Shown: piece after piece, positions 1 to 8,469 of the stretch
Numbering within the stretch: position 1 is the first letter of the stretch
Layout: every line of letters begins with the position of its first letter
NCBI GenBank assembly: GCA_003537575.1
Contig: DPRS01000014.1
Coordinates: forward strand, 29,298-47,949
Source: Oxalobacteraceae bacterium
Lineage (GTDB): Bacteria; Pseudomonadota; Gammaproteobacteria; Burkholderiales; Burkholderiaceae_D
Direction of reading: 5' to 3'
DNA length: 18,652 bases
Translations under genes and position numbers: made by a program
Notes under the pieces: model-generated
Database searches by the model: none
The model's input: only the letters and a program-made list of their open reading frames with translations
Told to the model about the DNA's origin: nothing

Positions 1-479
1 CGCGCCACCCGCGTCACCTCGCTGGAAAAACTGTTGAGCTGATCAAGCATGGTGTTGATGGTGCGCGCATTCTTGAGGAACTCGCCTTTCAGCTGGCGGC
101 CTTCGATCTCGAGTTCCATGTTCTGATTGAGCACACCGCGCGCGACCGCCCCGATCACCCGGCCGGCATCGCGCACCGGCTGCACCAGATTATCGATCAG
201 GGAATTGATGGCGACGACTTCCCTGCCCCAGGCGCCATCGAGCTTGCCAGATATCATTCGCTGACCGAGCTTGCCTTCGCTGCCCACAATCACGGATACC
301 TCTTCGATCTCTCTGGCCAATCCCTGGTTGATCGTCACAATCTCGTTGAAGGCATCTGCGATCTTGCCATCCAGGCCATCCCAATCCTGCGGCAGGCGCA
401 CGCTGAAGTCGCCGCTGCGGACTGCACTGAGAGCATCGAGCAACATATTCTTGTCAAGCACCGTGGTCAGTTGCGTCAC
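1..479 (-). CDS. Tandem-HAMP hybrid sensor histidine kinase, N-terminal part (cut by window edge)
   Basis: Only the first 159 codons are present; the gene runs off the left edge. The start is a GTG at 477-479, with AAAGGAG six bases upstream. The nearby ATG at 495-493 meets a stop within seven codons, so GTG is the better start. The visible protein has no membrane segment. It shows HAMP-like helical repeats: one near residues 10-60 (SGDFSVRLP, FNEIV), one near 75-95 (INSLIDNLVQPV) and one ending NTMLDQLNSFSSEVTRVA. This pattern is typical of soluble multi-HAMP hybrid kinases (poly-HAMP, HisKA, HATPase, receiver), which sense a signal and phosphorylate themselves and partner receivers. The kinase core is outside the window, so the enzyme class rests on this repeat family. 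It lies 22 bases after the REC-PAS-GGDEF-EAL gene on the same strand and is probably co-transcribed with it as a signalling pair. A chemoreceptor-type protein is a less likely alternative. Confidence 0.8.
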   Translation of the reverse strand, partial: MTQLTTVLDKNMLLDALSAVRSGDFSVRLPQDWDGLDGKIADAFNEIVTINQGLAREIEEVSVIVGSEGKLGQRMISGKLDGAWGREVVAINSLIDNLVQPVRDAGRVIGAVARGVLNQNMELEIEGRQLKGEFLKNARTINTMLDQLNSFSSEVTRVA

Positions 480-501
480 GACGAGCTCCTTTGCATGATT
501 G

Positions 502-2706
502 TCAGTGAGCGAGATTGAAGCGCCCGCGCTTGAGCAGGTCCAGCGCGCCATCAGTCGGCAACGGCTTGCTGAAATAGTGCCCCTGCATTTCATCGCAGCC
601 ATGTTCGATCAGGAATGCCACCTGCTCCGCCGTTTCCACACCCTCGGCAATCACGGTCAAGCCCAGGCTATGCGCGAGCGTAATGATGGCGAGCACGATC
701 GCCGCATCATCCGGATCACTGGCGATATCGCGGACGAAAGCCGCATCGATTTTGAGTTTATCGAGCGGAAAGCGCTTGAGATAGGAGAGCGATGAATAGC
801 CGGTGCCGAAATCGTCGATGGAAATGGTCACGCCGAGATCGCGGATCTGGTGCAACGCCTGGATTGCCTTTGCCGGGTCGGTCATCACGGCCGATTCGGT
901 CAGTTCGGCTTCCAGCATATTGGCCGGAATATCAGATTCCATCAGCGCAGCTTCGATATTTTTTGCCACGCTATCCTTGCGAAACTGCCAGGCGGATACG
1001 TTGACCGCCACCGGACAGAAAAAGTCCACCTCTTCGCGCCAGCTCCGGATCTGCCTGGCCGCTTCCCGCAACGCCCAATTGCCGATCTGCTCGATGCGGC
1101 CGGTCTCTTCCGCGATCGGAATGAACTGGCTCGGCGAAATCCACATGCCGTCCGCCTGCGGCCAGCGGATCAAGGCTTCAAAGCCGCTAATTTCACCATT
1201 GGCTGCGCTCACCTTGGGCTGGTAATGCAGGACGAACTCCTCCCGCTGTATCGCCTGCTGCAAGGCGCTCCCCACCGCCAGGCGCCGGCTTGCCGCTTCG
1301 TTCATGCTGGAAGTAAAAAACGAAAAACGGCCACGGCCTTCCTGCTTGGCGTGATACATGGCGGTATCGGCGTTGCGCAACAGTTCATCGATATCATGCC
1401 CGTCGCCGGGAAATATTGCGATGCCGATGCTGGGCGACACGCGCAGCTCCGTGCCGCTGATGCGGCATGGCGCCGCCACAGTCGTGACGATCTTGTCGGC
1501 AACCACGGCGGCATCCTGCACATCGCTCAATCCCGCCAACAGCACCACGAACTCATCCCCACTCAGGCGGGCGACGGTATCGCCTTCGCGCACACACCTG
1601 CCAAGACGTTCGGCGACTTCCTGCAGCAAGCGGTCGCCGGCGGCATGACCAAGCGTGTCGTTGATATCCTTGAAGCGGTCAAGATCGATGAACAGCACCG
1701 CCACCGGCGCATTCTTGCGCCCCAGATGGGCAGTCGCCTGTTTCATGCGATCCACCAGCAACTGGCGGTTTGGCAGCCCGGTCAGCGCATCATGGAAAGA
1801 CTGGTGCAAGATATAAGCTTCCATTTCCTTGCGCTCGGTGATGTCGCGCGAAATCATCACGATTTGCGTCGCCTTGCCGGAGGCGTCGTGAATCAAGCTG
1901 GCTTCGGACTCGAGATGGCGTTCGCCGCGCTTGGCCATCAGCACCCGGTATTGCAGGCGATTCGGCGCCTCTCCCGCCAACAATTGCAGAAGCGCGGCAC
2001 GGATGCCGTCACGATCGTCCGCATGCACGATTTCCAGATATTCTGCGCCGGGCTGGATCATTTCCCCGAACTCGTCCTGGTAGGACGGGCTGGCGTAGAT
2101 ACAAGCCAAGCCGGCATCCAGCAGAGCGACGAAATCTCCGGCATGCTGAATGATCAGACGTTCGGCTTCGCCGCTCTGCGCGACATTCTCCTGCCTCGAA
2201 CGGGCGGCGATTTCCGCGCACAACACCTCATTCAGACGAGTTACCTGTTCAAGCTCCTGCCTTAATGTGCGGTTCTGATTTTCGAGTACTCCATCCTTGA
2301 TACTTTCCTGCCGATTGTTTCGCGCAAGATCAATGAAAACCCTGGTTTTCGATTTGAGAATTTCAGGCGCCACAGGCATGAACAGATAATCGACCGCGCC
2401 AAGCTCATAGCCTTTGGCGCGATCAAGATCGGTAGCGCGATGGGATGTCAGAAAGATGATCGGCGTGGATCTTGAGCGCGGCCGATTCCGGATCAAACGG
2501 GCGGTCTCGAAACCATCGAGGCCATCCATCTTGACGTCCAGAACTATCACCGCAAAATCCTGTTTCAACAGGTGCATCAGCGCTTCATCGCCGGATGCGG
2601 CAGTCTCTATCGGAACGCCCAGATCGGTCAGGATCGTGTGCAAGGCAAACAACGTTCCAGGATTGTCGTTAACCAGCAAGATCTTTATTTCATCAGCTAC
2701 GGCCAT
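502..2706 (-). CDS. REC-PAS-GGDEF-EAL cyclic-di-GMP turnover protein
   Basis: This 734-residue protein has a receiver domain (about 7-125, phospho-acceptor D57, switch Thr T87), a helical linker (135-170), a PAS domain (about 185-292), a GGDEF domain (305-465) and an EAL domain (480-720). The GGDEF signature is SGDEF at 382-386, with an RxxD inhibitory site at R373-D376, so diguanylate cyclase activity is possible. The EAL domain keeps the expected catalytic set: EAL at 510-512, N569, E604, D631-D632, K652, E688 and Q708. Phosphodiesterase activity is therefore likely. The conserved receiver lysine that normally precedes Pro is replaced by Met (M110, LFMPV). The acidic pair is N13-D14. The ATG start gives a complete receiver domain but has only a weak ribosome site. 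The following multi-HAMP kinase gene is a plausible phosphodonor. The net direction of c-di-GMP turnover cannot be read from sequence. Confidence 0.95.
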   Translation of the reverse strand: MAVADEIKILLVNDNPGTLFALHTILTDLGVPIETAASGDEALMHLLKQDFAVIVLDVKMDGLDGFETARLIRNRPRSRSTPIIFLTSHRATDLDRAKGYELGAVDYLFMPVAPEILKSKTRVFIDLARNNRQESIKDGVLENQNRTLRQELEQVTRLNEVLCAEIAARSRQENVAQSGEAERLIIQHAGDFVALLDAGLACIYASPSYQDEFGEMIQPGAEYLEIVHADDRDGIRAALLQLLAGEAPNRLQYRVLMAKRGERHLESEASLIHDASGKATQIVMISRDITERKEMEAYILHQSFHDALTGLPNRQLLVDRMKQATAHLGRKNAPVAVLFIDLDRFKDINDTLGHAAGDRLLQEVAERLGRCVREGDTVARLSGDEFVVLLAGLSDVQDAAVVADKIVTTVAAPCRISGTELRVSPSIGIAIFPGDGHDIDELLRNADTAMYHAKQEGRGRFSFFTSSMNEAASRRLAVGSALQQAIQREEFVLHYQPKVSAANGEISGFEALIRWPQADGMWISPSQFIPIAEETGRIEQIGNWALREAARQIRSWREEVDFFCPVAVNVSAWQFRKDSVAKNIEAALMESDIPANMLEAELTESAVMTDPAKAIQALHQIRDLGVTISIDDFGTGYSSLSYLKRFPLDKLKIDAAFVRDIASDPDDAAIVLAIITLAHSLGLTVIAEGVETAEQVAFLIEHGCDEMQGHYFSKPLPTDGALDLLKRGRFNLAH

Positions 2707-3110
2707 GGATGAGTTTGTCTTTTTAAAATAAATTCATTCCATAATTCATCGCACATGCAAATTTGCAAAACTTGTGGCGATATACTTGTGACGATATGTA
2801 TATGACTCTTCAGGCGACACGGATTGGCAACCCATCAATGAGAAGAATCGCAACAAGGCAATTTATTGATTCCCAAAATTTTTTAAGGTTCAATAAGGCC
2901 GCTGGAAGCAAGGCCAAGAGACATGCAAAAAAAATGCACATTGATACCGAGAGAGGATGCCGCAGGGAACCGCTTTTAGAAAAACTAGCGGTCTCTGAAA
3001 GCGGAGGGCCAACTGGCCTGGCGCCTGCCATGGCCATCGGCTAATGACGCAGCAGGCTTTGAAGAATGAGATTTGCGGCGAGAAGCAGGACGGATTCTGG
3101 CAAGGCCGGC
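2707..3110. other. 404-base AT-rich intergenic region with operator-like repeats
   Basis: I see no convincing gene here. It lies between the start of the c-di-GMP gene (2706) and the end of rmuC (3111), so it should hold the promoter of the former and the end of the latter. It contains a perfect 12-base palindrome (2756-2767), a 14-base tandem repeat (2770-2797) and an inverted repeat ACCGCT/AGCGGT near 2969-2992. Open frames on both strands here lack ribosome sites and recognisable protein character. No clear terminator was found after rmuC. Confidence 0.6.
2756..2797. promoter_or_regulatory. Palindrome plus tandem repeat, possible regulator-binding cluster
   Basis: TGCAAATTTGCA at 2756-2767 is a perfect palindrome. 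Two bases later come two adjacent 14-base copies, ACTTGTGGCGATAT (2770-2783) and ACTTGTGACGATAT (2784-2797), differing at one base. The cluster sits 50-90 bases upstream of the start codon of the c-di-GMP gene, where a transcription factor could act. Function is inferred from position and symmetry only. Confidence 0.35.
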
Positions 3111-4583
3111 TCAGGCAATCCCGCTGCCGCCTTCATCGCCGACTTCGGATAATTCGCCGCCCAGCAGGCGAAGCGCGGCTTCAGTCGGCAAGGCTTCGAC
3201 CGATTTCAGCTTGCGCGACATCTGCCGGGTGCGCACCTCGGCCTGCTCGATATTGCGGGCGGCGCGCTCCAGCGTGCTCTTGGTGGCGGCCAGCACTTCG
3301 CCGAACTTGCCGAACTCCGTCTTGACCGCGCCCAGCACCTGCCACACTTCGGAAGAGCGCTTTTCCAGCGCCAGGGTACGAAAACCCATCTGCAGGCTGT
3401 TGAGCAGCGCCGACAGAGTCGAAGGGCCGGCAATGCAGACCCGGCAGCTGCGCTGCAGTTCATCGGCCAGACCGGGGCGGCGCATTACTTCGGCATACAA
3501 GCCTTCGGTCGGCAAAAACAGAATGGCAAAATCGGTGGTCAGCGGCGGTGACAGATATTTTTCGGCGATGGTTTTGGCCTCGATGCGCATCGCCTTCTCC
3601 AGCTCGCGACCGGCGACCGCCACGCCTTCGGCATCGGCATGCTCGGCTGCCTCCGCCAGGCGCTCGTACTGCTCCTTGGGGAATTTGGCATCGATCGGCA
3701 TCCATACCGGCGTCTGCCCTTCTTCCTGGCCCGGCAGGCGGATCGCGAATTCGACCCGGGCGCCGCTGCCCGGAATGGTTTCGACGTTCTTGCCATACTG
3801 ATCGGCGGTCAGCATTTGCTGCAGCAGCATTTCCAGCTGCACCTCGCCCCAGGTGCCGCGCGTCTTCACATTGGTCAGCACGCGTTTCAGGTCGCCCACG
3901 CCGACCGCCAGCTGCTGCATCTCGCCCAAGCCCTGATGCACCTTTTCCAGGCGATCCGACACCAGCTTGAAGGATTCGCCCAGGCGCTGCTCCAGCGTGG
4001 CATGCAGTTTTTCATCGACCGTCTTGCGCATTTCTTCCAGGCGCAAGCCATTGTCGTTCTGCAGCTCGCGGATCTTGGTCTCGAGGGTAGCGCGCACTTC
4101 CAGTAGGCGCTGCGCATTCGATTCGGACAGCGCCGCCAGGCTCTGATGCAGGGTGTCGCCGAAGCGTTTCAGGGACGCCGCCTGTTCCTCGCGCCCGGCC
4201 TGGGCCTGCTGCACCATCATCTGGCGCATGCCATCGAGCTGCTGGGCATTGGCTTCATTGAGCTTGGCCAGTTGCTGGGCGAAGCCATCGATCTGGCTGT
4301 TCTGGATGGTCGCCACGCTGGTCATCTGCGCCGCCAGTGTCTGCTGGAACTGCGCCAGGCTGCCGTTCAATTCGAGTCGAGTGCCCTGGCCCGAGGTCTG
4401 CACCTGGGCGCGCAACTCGCGCTCGATGCGCTCGCTGGTCTGCTGCTGGTGCGCGCGCAATTCCTCCTGCAGTTGCGCCAGGCGCGGTGCGAGGTCGCCG
4501 CCTTTCGCCCGCAGCAACAGCACGACCTGCAACACAAGGATAAAAGCCGCCAACAGCAGCAGGATGATTTCGGTAAGGCTCAT
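3111..4583 (-). CDS. rmuC: RmuC family protein (DNA recombination)
   Basis: This 490-residue protein has the RmuC layout: one N-terminal membrane segment (about residues 4-26, leucine-rich), a long glutamine- and alanine-rich coiled coil (about 30-220) and a conserved C-terminal RmuC domain (about 225-455). The domain carries TRGTWGEVQLE and later PIDAKFPKEQY, which fit the nuclease-like core of the family. E. coli RmuC limits inversions at short inverted repeats; the biochemical reaction is not settled. The length is close to that of family members. The ATG start places the membrane segment at the very N terminus, although the Shine-Dalgarno is weak. It lies 78 bases after the truncated haemoglobin gene on the same strand. 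The last residues after about 470 are low-complexity and poorly conserved in character. Confidence 0.93.
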   Translation of the reverse strand: MSLTEIILLLLAAFILVLQVVLLLRAKGGDLAPRLAQLQEELRAHQQQTSERIERELRAQVQTSGQGTRLELNGSLAQFQQTLAAQMTSVATIQNSQIDGFAQQLAKLNEANAQQLDGMRQMMVQQAQAGREEQAASLKRFGDTLHQSLAALSESNAQRLLEVRATLETKIRELQNDNGLRLEEMRKTVDEKLHATLEQRLGESFKLVSDRLEKVHQGLGEMQQLAVGVGDLKRVLTNVKTRGTWGEVQLEMLLQQMLTADQYGKNVETIPGSGARVEFAIRLPGQEEGQTPVWMPIDAKFPKEQYERLAEAAEHADAEGVAVAGRELEKAMRIEAKTIAEKYLSPPLTTDFAILFLPTEGLYAEVMRRPGLADELQRSCRVCIAGPSTLSALLNSLQMGFRTLALEKRSSEVWQVLGAVKTEFGKFGEVLAATKSTLERAARNIEQAEVRTRQMSRKLKSVEALPTEAALRLLGGELSEVGDEGGSGIA

Positions 4584-4622
4584 AGATATGTTCCGGCGCC
4601 CGGTGGCACCGCTCGGCTAGAA

Positions 4623-4646
4623 GTCAGGCTTAAGGTCAGGCTTAAC
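4623..4646. repeat. 12-base tandem duplication
   Basis: GTCAGGCTTAAG (4623-4634) is followed directly by GTCAGGCTTAAC (4635-4646), identical in 11 of 12 bases. It lies in the 78-base gap between the truncated haemoglobin gene and rmuC. It looks like a small slippage duplication; a binding site cannot be excluded. Confidence 0.6.
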
Positions 4647-4661
4647 AACGTTGTCGTCGCA

Positions 4662-5072
4662 TCAACCAGGTGTATTACGCATCCAGTCGGCGGTCTGGTA
4701 AAACGCCTCCATCAGGCGTTGCTGCATTCCTTCCTTGATGCCGACATCCTGCATCGCCCAGGCCATGCAGCGCAGCCACTGGTCACGCTCGGCGGTGGCG
4801 ATAGCAAACGGCAGATGGCGCGCGCGCAGGCGCGGATGACCGAAACGTTCGACGAACAGTTCCGGCCCGCCCATCCAGCCGGACAAAAACCAGTACAGCT
4901 TGTCGCGCGAGCTGTCCATCGGCGTCGGATGCATGACGCGGATGCCGGCGAATTCCGGCTCGAGGTCCATCAGATCGTAGAAGCGGTCAACCAGCTCTCG
5001 CAGTCTTTCCGCCCCGCCGATTACTTCATAAAGAGTCGGCTGCTGCGACTCGGATTGGTCTTCGGTGCTCAT
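4662..5072 (-). CDS. Group II truncated haemoglobin
   Basis: This 136-residue protein has the truncated globin fold signature: LYEVIGG near the start (GG at 19-20), B10 tyrosine Y32 (RFYDLMD), the MGGP turn at 67-70, the proximal haem histidine H86 in RARHLPF, and G8 tryptophan W99 (RDQWLRCM). Tyr at B10 with Trp at G8 is typical of group II (TrHbO-like) proteins, which bind oxygen and are implicated in handling oxygen, peroxide or nitric oxide. It should be a soluble haem protein. The start ATG leaves a normal-length short N-terminal tail; no strong Shine-Dalgarno precedes it. It lies 74 bases downstream of the FtsX-type permease and 78 upstream of rmuC, all on one strand, so a shared transcript is possible. 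No redox partner gene is adjacent. Confidence 0.92.
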   Translation of the reverse strand: MSTEDQSESQQPTLYEVIGGAERLRELVDRFYDLMDLEPEFAGIRVMHPTPMDSSRDKLYWFLSGWMGGPELFVERFGHPRLRARHLPFAIATAERDQWLRCMAWAMQDVGIKEGMQQRLMEAFYQTADWMRNTPG

Positions 5073-5146
5073 GCCGCCAATGATAGCGCATCGGCCCGCC
5101 GCCGTCGCCTGGATTGGCGGGCGTGGCTGGCTCTAGCCTCACGTGA

Positions 5147-7648
5147 TCAGGCTTCGCGCAGAGTCTGCAGCGGCGGCTGCCGCAGCACATTGCGCAAGGC
5201 GATCCAGCCGCCGACGAAGGCGCAGACGATGCCCACCGCCAAGCCCGCCAGCCACACCGCCGGGTCGAATACCCATTCGAACTTGAACACGAAGCGCGCC
5301 AGCGCCCAGCCCACCGCCGCCGCGCCGCTGGCCGCCAGCACGCCGGACAGCCCGCCCACCAGCGTGAATTCGATGCGCTGCGCCTGCGACAGCTGGCTGC
5401 GCGTCGCCCCCAGCGCGCGCAACAGGCCGGCCTCGCGCGTGCGCTCATCTTGCGAGCCCATCAGCGCCGCGTACAGCACCAGCACACCAGCCGCCAGGGT
5501 GAACAGGAACAGGAACTCCACCGCCGTCACCACCTGGTCGACCACGCCTTGGATCTGGCGGATGATGCTGCCCACATCGACGATCGTCAGGTTGGGAAAA
5601 TTGCGCGTCAATTCATTGACGAAACCGCCATGCTCTGCCGGCAAGTGAAAGGCGGTGATCCAGGTCTGCGGCATCTCCTGCATCAGCGACGGGTTCAGGA
5701 TCACGAAGAAATTCACCCGCATCGAGCCCCACTCCAGCTTGCGCAGGCTGGTGATGGGCGCCGACACGATCTGCCCGCCGATGTCGAAGCTCAGCCTGTC
5801 GCCCAGTTTCAGGTTCAGGGTCTTGGCCAGTCCTTCCTCGACCGAAGCTTCCGGCTTGCTGCCATCGTACCAGCGACCGGCCGAGATGCGGTTCTGCGGC
5901 GGCATCGCGGCCATGGTGGAGAGATTGAATTCGCGATTGACCAGGCGTTGCGCGCGGTCGTCGACGTACGTGCTGCCGTTGATGGCGGCGCCGTTGACCT
6001 CCACCAGGCGGCCGCGAATCATCGGGTACAGTTCGGCATCGCCCGCGCCGATTGCCCGCAGGCGCGCGGCGATCTCGTCTTTCTGGTCGGGCTGGATATT
6101 GATGATGAAACGGTTCGGCGCATCGGCCGGCGTGGCCTGATGCCAGGCATCGACCAGATCGCCGCGGATCACCGTCAGCAGCAGCAGCGCCATCAGGCCC
6201 AGGGCCAATGCCACCACCTGGATCACGGTGGCGCCGGCGCGCCGCTGCAAGCCCGTCACGGCGAAGCGCCAGGCCGCATGCGGCAAGGCGGTGCGCAAGG
6301 GCCGCAGCGCCTGCAATCCGGCCCAGCCGACCGCCGCGAACAAGATCATGCCACCCAAAAATCCGCCGGCGGTCAGCAAGCCCAGTTTCAGGTTACCCGA
6401 TTGCCACAACAGCAAGGCGGTAAACGCGCCCAGGCCAAAAAGATAGGTAATCAGGGTCAGCGGCTTCGGCGCTTCCTGTTCGCGCCGGATCACGCGGTTA
6501 TGCGGCACTTCCCGCAACTGCAGGATCGGCGGCATGGCAAAACCGGTCAGCAGCAGCAGGCCGGTCGCCATACCCTGCAGGGCCGGCAGCCAGCCCGCCG
6601 CCGGCAAATCCGCGGCCACCAGCTTGCCCAGCCATTCCAGCAGGATGAAATGCGCACCGAAACCAAGCAGCACACCGAGCGCGCTGCCCGCCAGGCCGAC
6701 AATGATAAATTCGGCCAGGAACAAGGCCGTCACCTGACCCTGCGGCATGCCGAGGCAGCGCAGCATGGCGCAGGCATCCACATGACGAAGCATGAAACGG
6801 CGCGCCGCCATCGCCACCGCCACCGCCGCCAGCATCGCGGTCAGCAGGCCGACCAGGGAAAGAAATTGCTCGGCGCGCTCCAGCGTAGCTTGCATTTCCG
6901 GCCGGCCCGATTCCAGCGACTCGAGCCGCACCCCCTTGACCGTATTGCGCGCCATCGCCTCCTGCAGCCACTTCTGGTAGGCCCTGGCCTGCTCCGGCTG
7001 TCCCGCCACCAGCAAGCGGTAAGTCATGCGCGAGCCATCCTGCACCAGGCCGGTGGCTTGCAGATCGGACAAGCGCAACAGCACGCGCGGGGCGAAATTC
7101 ATGAAGGCGGCGCCGCGATCCGGCTCGACCGCGATCACCCTGGAGATGGTGAAACGCTTCTCGCCCAGCTGCAGGCTGTCGCCCACCGCCACGTTCAAGT
7201 CGCCCAGCAGGGCCGGGTCGGCCCAAACCGTGCCCGGCGCGGGAATATCCGCCGCCGCGCTGGCAGGTCCATCCGGTCGCTGCGCCACCGTCACGCGGCC
7301 GCGCAAGGGGTAGCCGGATGAAACCGCCTTGATCGACACCAGCTGCGATACCGACTGCACGCCTTTGCCGGCCAGCGCCATGCTGGGAAAAGCCACGGTA
7401 TCCGCCACCGCCAGGCCGCGCCGCTGCGCCTCCGCGCGCCAGGCGGCTGTCACCGGCTGATCGGCATTCACCACCAGATCGCCGCCCAGCAACTGATGCG
7501 CATCGCGCTGCAAGCCGGCGCGCATGCGGTCGACAAAAAAACCGACCGAGGATAGCGCGGTCACCGCCACGATCAGGGCCAGCATCAGGAAACGCAATTC
7601 GCCGGCGCGCCAATCGCGCGCCGTCATGCGGACAGCTTGCAGCAGCAT
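5147..7648 (-). CDS. FtsX/MacB-type ABC transporter permease (YbbP-like)
   Basis: This 833-residue inner-membrane protein has two FtsX-type halves. A first membrane segment lies at about 18-38, followed by a large periplasmic domain (about 42-255). Membrane segments are at roughly 262-284, 305-330, 357-378, 396-416, 422-442 and 472-493. A second periplasmic part (about 500-700) precedes a C-terminal block of about three segments. LRCLGMPQGQV (from about 296) and LRALGATRSQL near the C-terminal block are the repeated FtsX coupling-type motifs. The architecture matches YbbP-like permeases, which normally work with a LolD/MacB-like ATPase and are thought to move lipophilic substrates or proteins at the cell envelope. 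No ATPase gene is next to it here. The ATG has TTAGGA seven bases upstream, a good ribosome site. Confidence 0.92.
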   Translation of the reverse strand: MLLQAVRMTARDWRAGELRFLMLALIVAVTALSSVGFFVDRMRAGLQRDAHQLLGGDLVVNADQPVTAAWRAEAQRRGLAVADTVAFPSMALAGKGVQSVSQLVSIKAVSSGYPLRGRVTVAQRPDGPASAAADIPAPGTVWADPALLGDLNVAVGDSLQLGEKRFTISRVIAVEPDRGAAFMNFAPRVLLRLSDLQATGLVQDGSRMTYRLLVAGQPEQARAYQKWLQEAMARNTVKGVRLESLESGRPEMQATLERAEQFLSLVGLLTAMLAAVAVAMAARRFMLRHVDACAMLRCLGMPQGQVTALFLAEFIIVGLAGSALGVLLGFGAHFILLEWLGKLVAADLPAAGWLPALQGMATGLLLLTGFAMPPILQLREVPHNRVIRREQEAPKPLTLITYLFGLGAFTALLLWQSGNLKLGLLTAGGFLGGMILFAAVGWAGLQALRPLRTALPHAAWRFAVTGLQRRAGATVIQVVALALGLMALLLLTVIRGDLVDAWHQATPADAPNRFIINIQPDQKDEIAARLRAIGAGDAELYPMIRGRLVEVNGAAINGSTYVDDRAQRLVNREFNLSTMAAMPPQNRISAGRWYDGSKPEASVEEGLAKTLNLKLGDRLSFDIGGQIVSAPITSLRKLEWGSMRVNFFVILNPSLMQEMPQTWITAFHLPAEHGGFVNELTRNFPNLTIVDVGSIIRQIQGVVDQVVTAVEFLFLFTLAAGVLVLYAALMGSQDERTREAGLLRALGATRSQLSQAQRIEFTLVGGLSGVLAASGAAAVGWALARFVFKFEWVFDPAVWLAGLAVGIVCAFVGGWIALRNVLRQPPLQTLREA

Positions 7649-7805
7649 GAATCGATCCTAAGGAAAAATCGGTGTCAGTCCGGCCTGCCGCGAACGACAG
7701 GGGATAGCAGGTGTTATTTACTCATTGTAATGGAGTCCGTTCCAGCGAGCATGCGGCAGTACGACGCCCAAGAGATTGCTGCGCGAAGCAAATCCCTGCC
7801 CTGCA

Positions 7806-8198
7806 CTACATGGTCGAGCCCTTCATCGTATCGATATGGGTTTTTTCCCGCTGCATCTGGCACGGCGCGCAACGCTCTGCCGTCGGCTGCACCTTCAGCC
7901 GTTCGTAGGGAATCTCGATGCCGCAATTGACGCATTCCCCATAAGTACCGTTATCCATACGCGCATAGGCATTCTGCACCGCGCGCAGTTCGGTCAAGTC
8001 GCGCGTTACTGCAGCATTGCCCAGATCGACCGAAAGATCGGCGAAGGAAGCATCACCCGGATCGGGCACTTCCGCCGCCACATCCGCATAACTGTCCTGC
8101 AGGTTCATCTCGCGCCGGATATCGTCCCGCAAGACCTGTTCGCGCTCCTGCAGGTTTTTTTTCAGTTCGTCGATCTGCTCGCTGTTTAATTCAGCCAT
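7806..8198 (-). CDS. DksA/TraR family C4 zinc-finger protein
   Basis: This 130-residue protein has an N-terminal coiled-coil region (about 5-45, SEQIDELKKNLQERE), an acidic tip (about 45-70, VPDPGDASFADLS), and a C-terminal zinc finger with CVNC and CAPC pairs. A four-cysteine finger and a two-helix hairpin are diagnostic of the DksA/TraR family. Classical DksA enters the RNA polymerase secondary channel and acts with ppGpp on rRNA and stress genes. Whether this shorter paralogue does so is not known. The open frame extends 76 codons further upstream, but the extra sequence has no DksA-like character. The ATG at 8196-8198 gives the normal N terminus, though its Shine-Dalgarno (GGGAAA) is weak. 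It is transcribed away from the gene starting at 8470. Confidence 0.9.
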   Translation of the reverse strand: MAELNSEQIDELKKNLQEREQVLRDDIRREMNLQDSYADVAAEVPDPGDASFADLSVDLGNAAVTRDLTELRAVQNAYARMDNGTYGECVNCGIEIPYERLKVQPTAERCAPCQMQREKTHIDTMKGSTM

Positions 8199-8469
8199 GG
8201 CGCATTTCCCGAAAAAAGATGATTTTAGATAATGGAATCTGCTGACAGACTTTCTGTCCGCCGGCACAAAGCTGCCGCTCGGATTATTGATTGTGCACCA
8301 GCTTAGGGCCGCCACTGCATGCAACCGACATGATGCTGTGACATCACGCAAGTCATGGCGTTCCTGCGACACTTCCGGCGTATGTGGAACCGCCATGGCG
8401 CCAGACACTTGGTGATACCTGGCCATACAGATAGAATGAAAAATATTGCGTCACATCAACATTTACACC
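8199..8469. promoter_or_regulatory. Divergent intergenic region between the DksA-like gene and the 208-residue gene
   Basis: This 271-base gap must hold the promoters of two divergently transcribed genes. It contains GACAGA-CTT-TCTGTC (8244-8258), a perfect inverted repeat about 46-60 bases upstream of the DksA-like start. The minus strand has an AT-rich TAAAAT between that repeat and the start codon, a possible -10, but no convincing -35. A second symmetric site, GTGA-CA-TCAC, lies near 8337-8346. No RNA gene was seen. Confidence 0.4.

Noticed and set aside
850..2265. 471-codon plus-strand ORF
   Set aside because: It lies antisense to the clearly homologous REC-PAS-GGDEF-EAL gene and has no recognisable protein character; long antisense frames are common in GC-rich genes.
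2763..3044. Open frames in the 404-base gap (2763-3044 plus and 2810-3037 minus)
   Set aside because: No usable ribosome sites and no protein-like features. The minus frame has a hydrophobic stretch, but this is not enough to support a gene.
4146..7321. Long plus-strand ORFs (4146-5648 and 5450-7321)
   Set aside because: Both are antisense to rmuC, the haemoglobin gene and the permease gene. Their translations are biased (His, Gln, Arg, Ala) in the way of shadow frames.
8199..8426. 76-residue upstream extension of the DksA-like gene
   Set aside because: The added sequence has no DksA similarity and covers the expected promoter region; the ATG at 8198 gives the family's usual N terminus.
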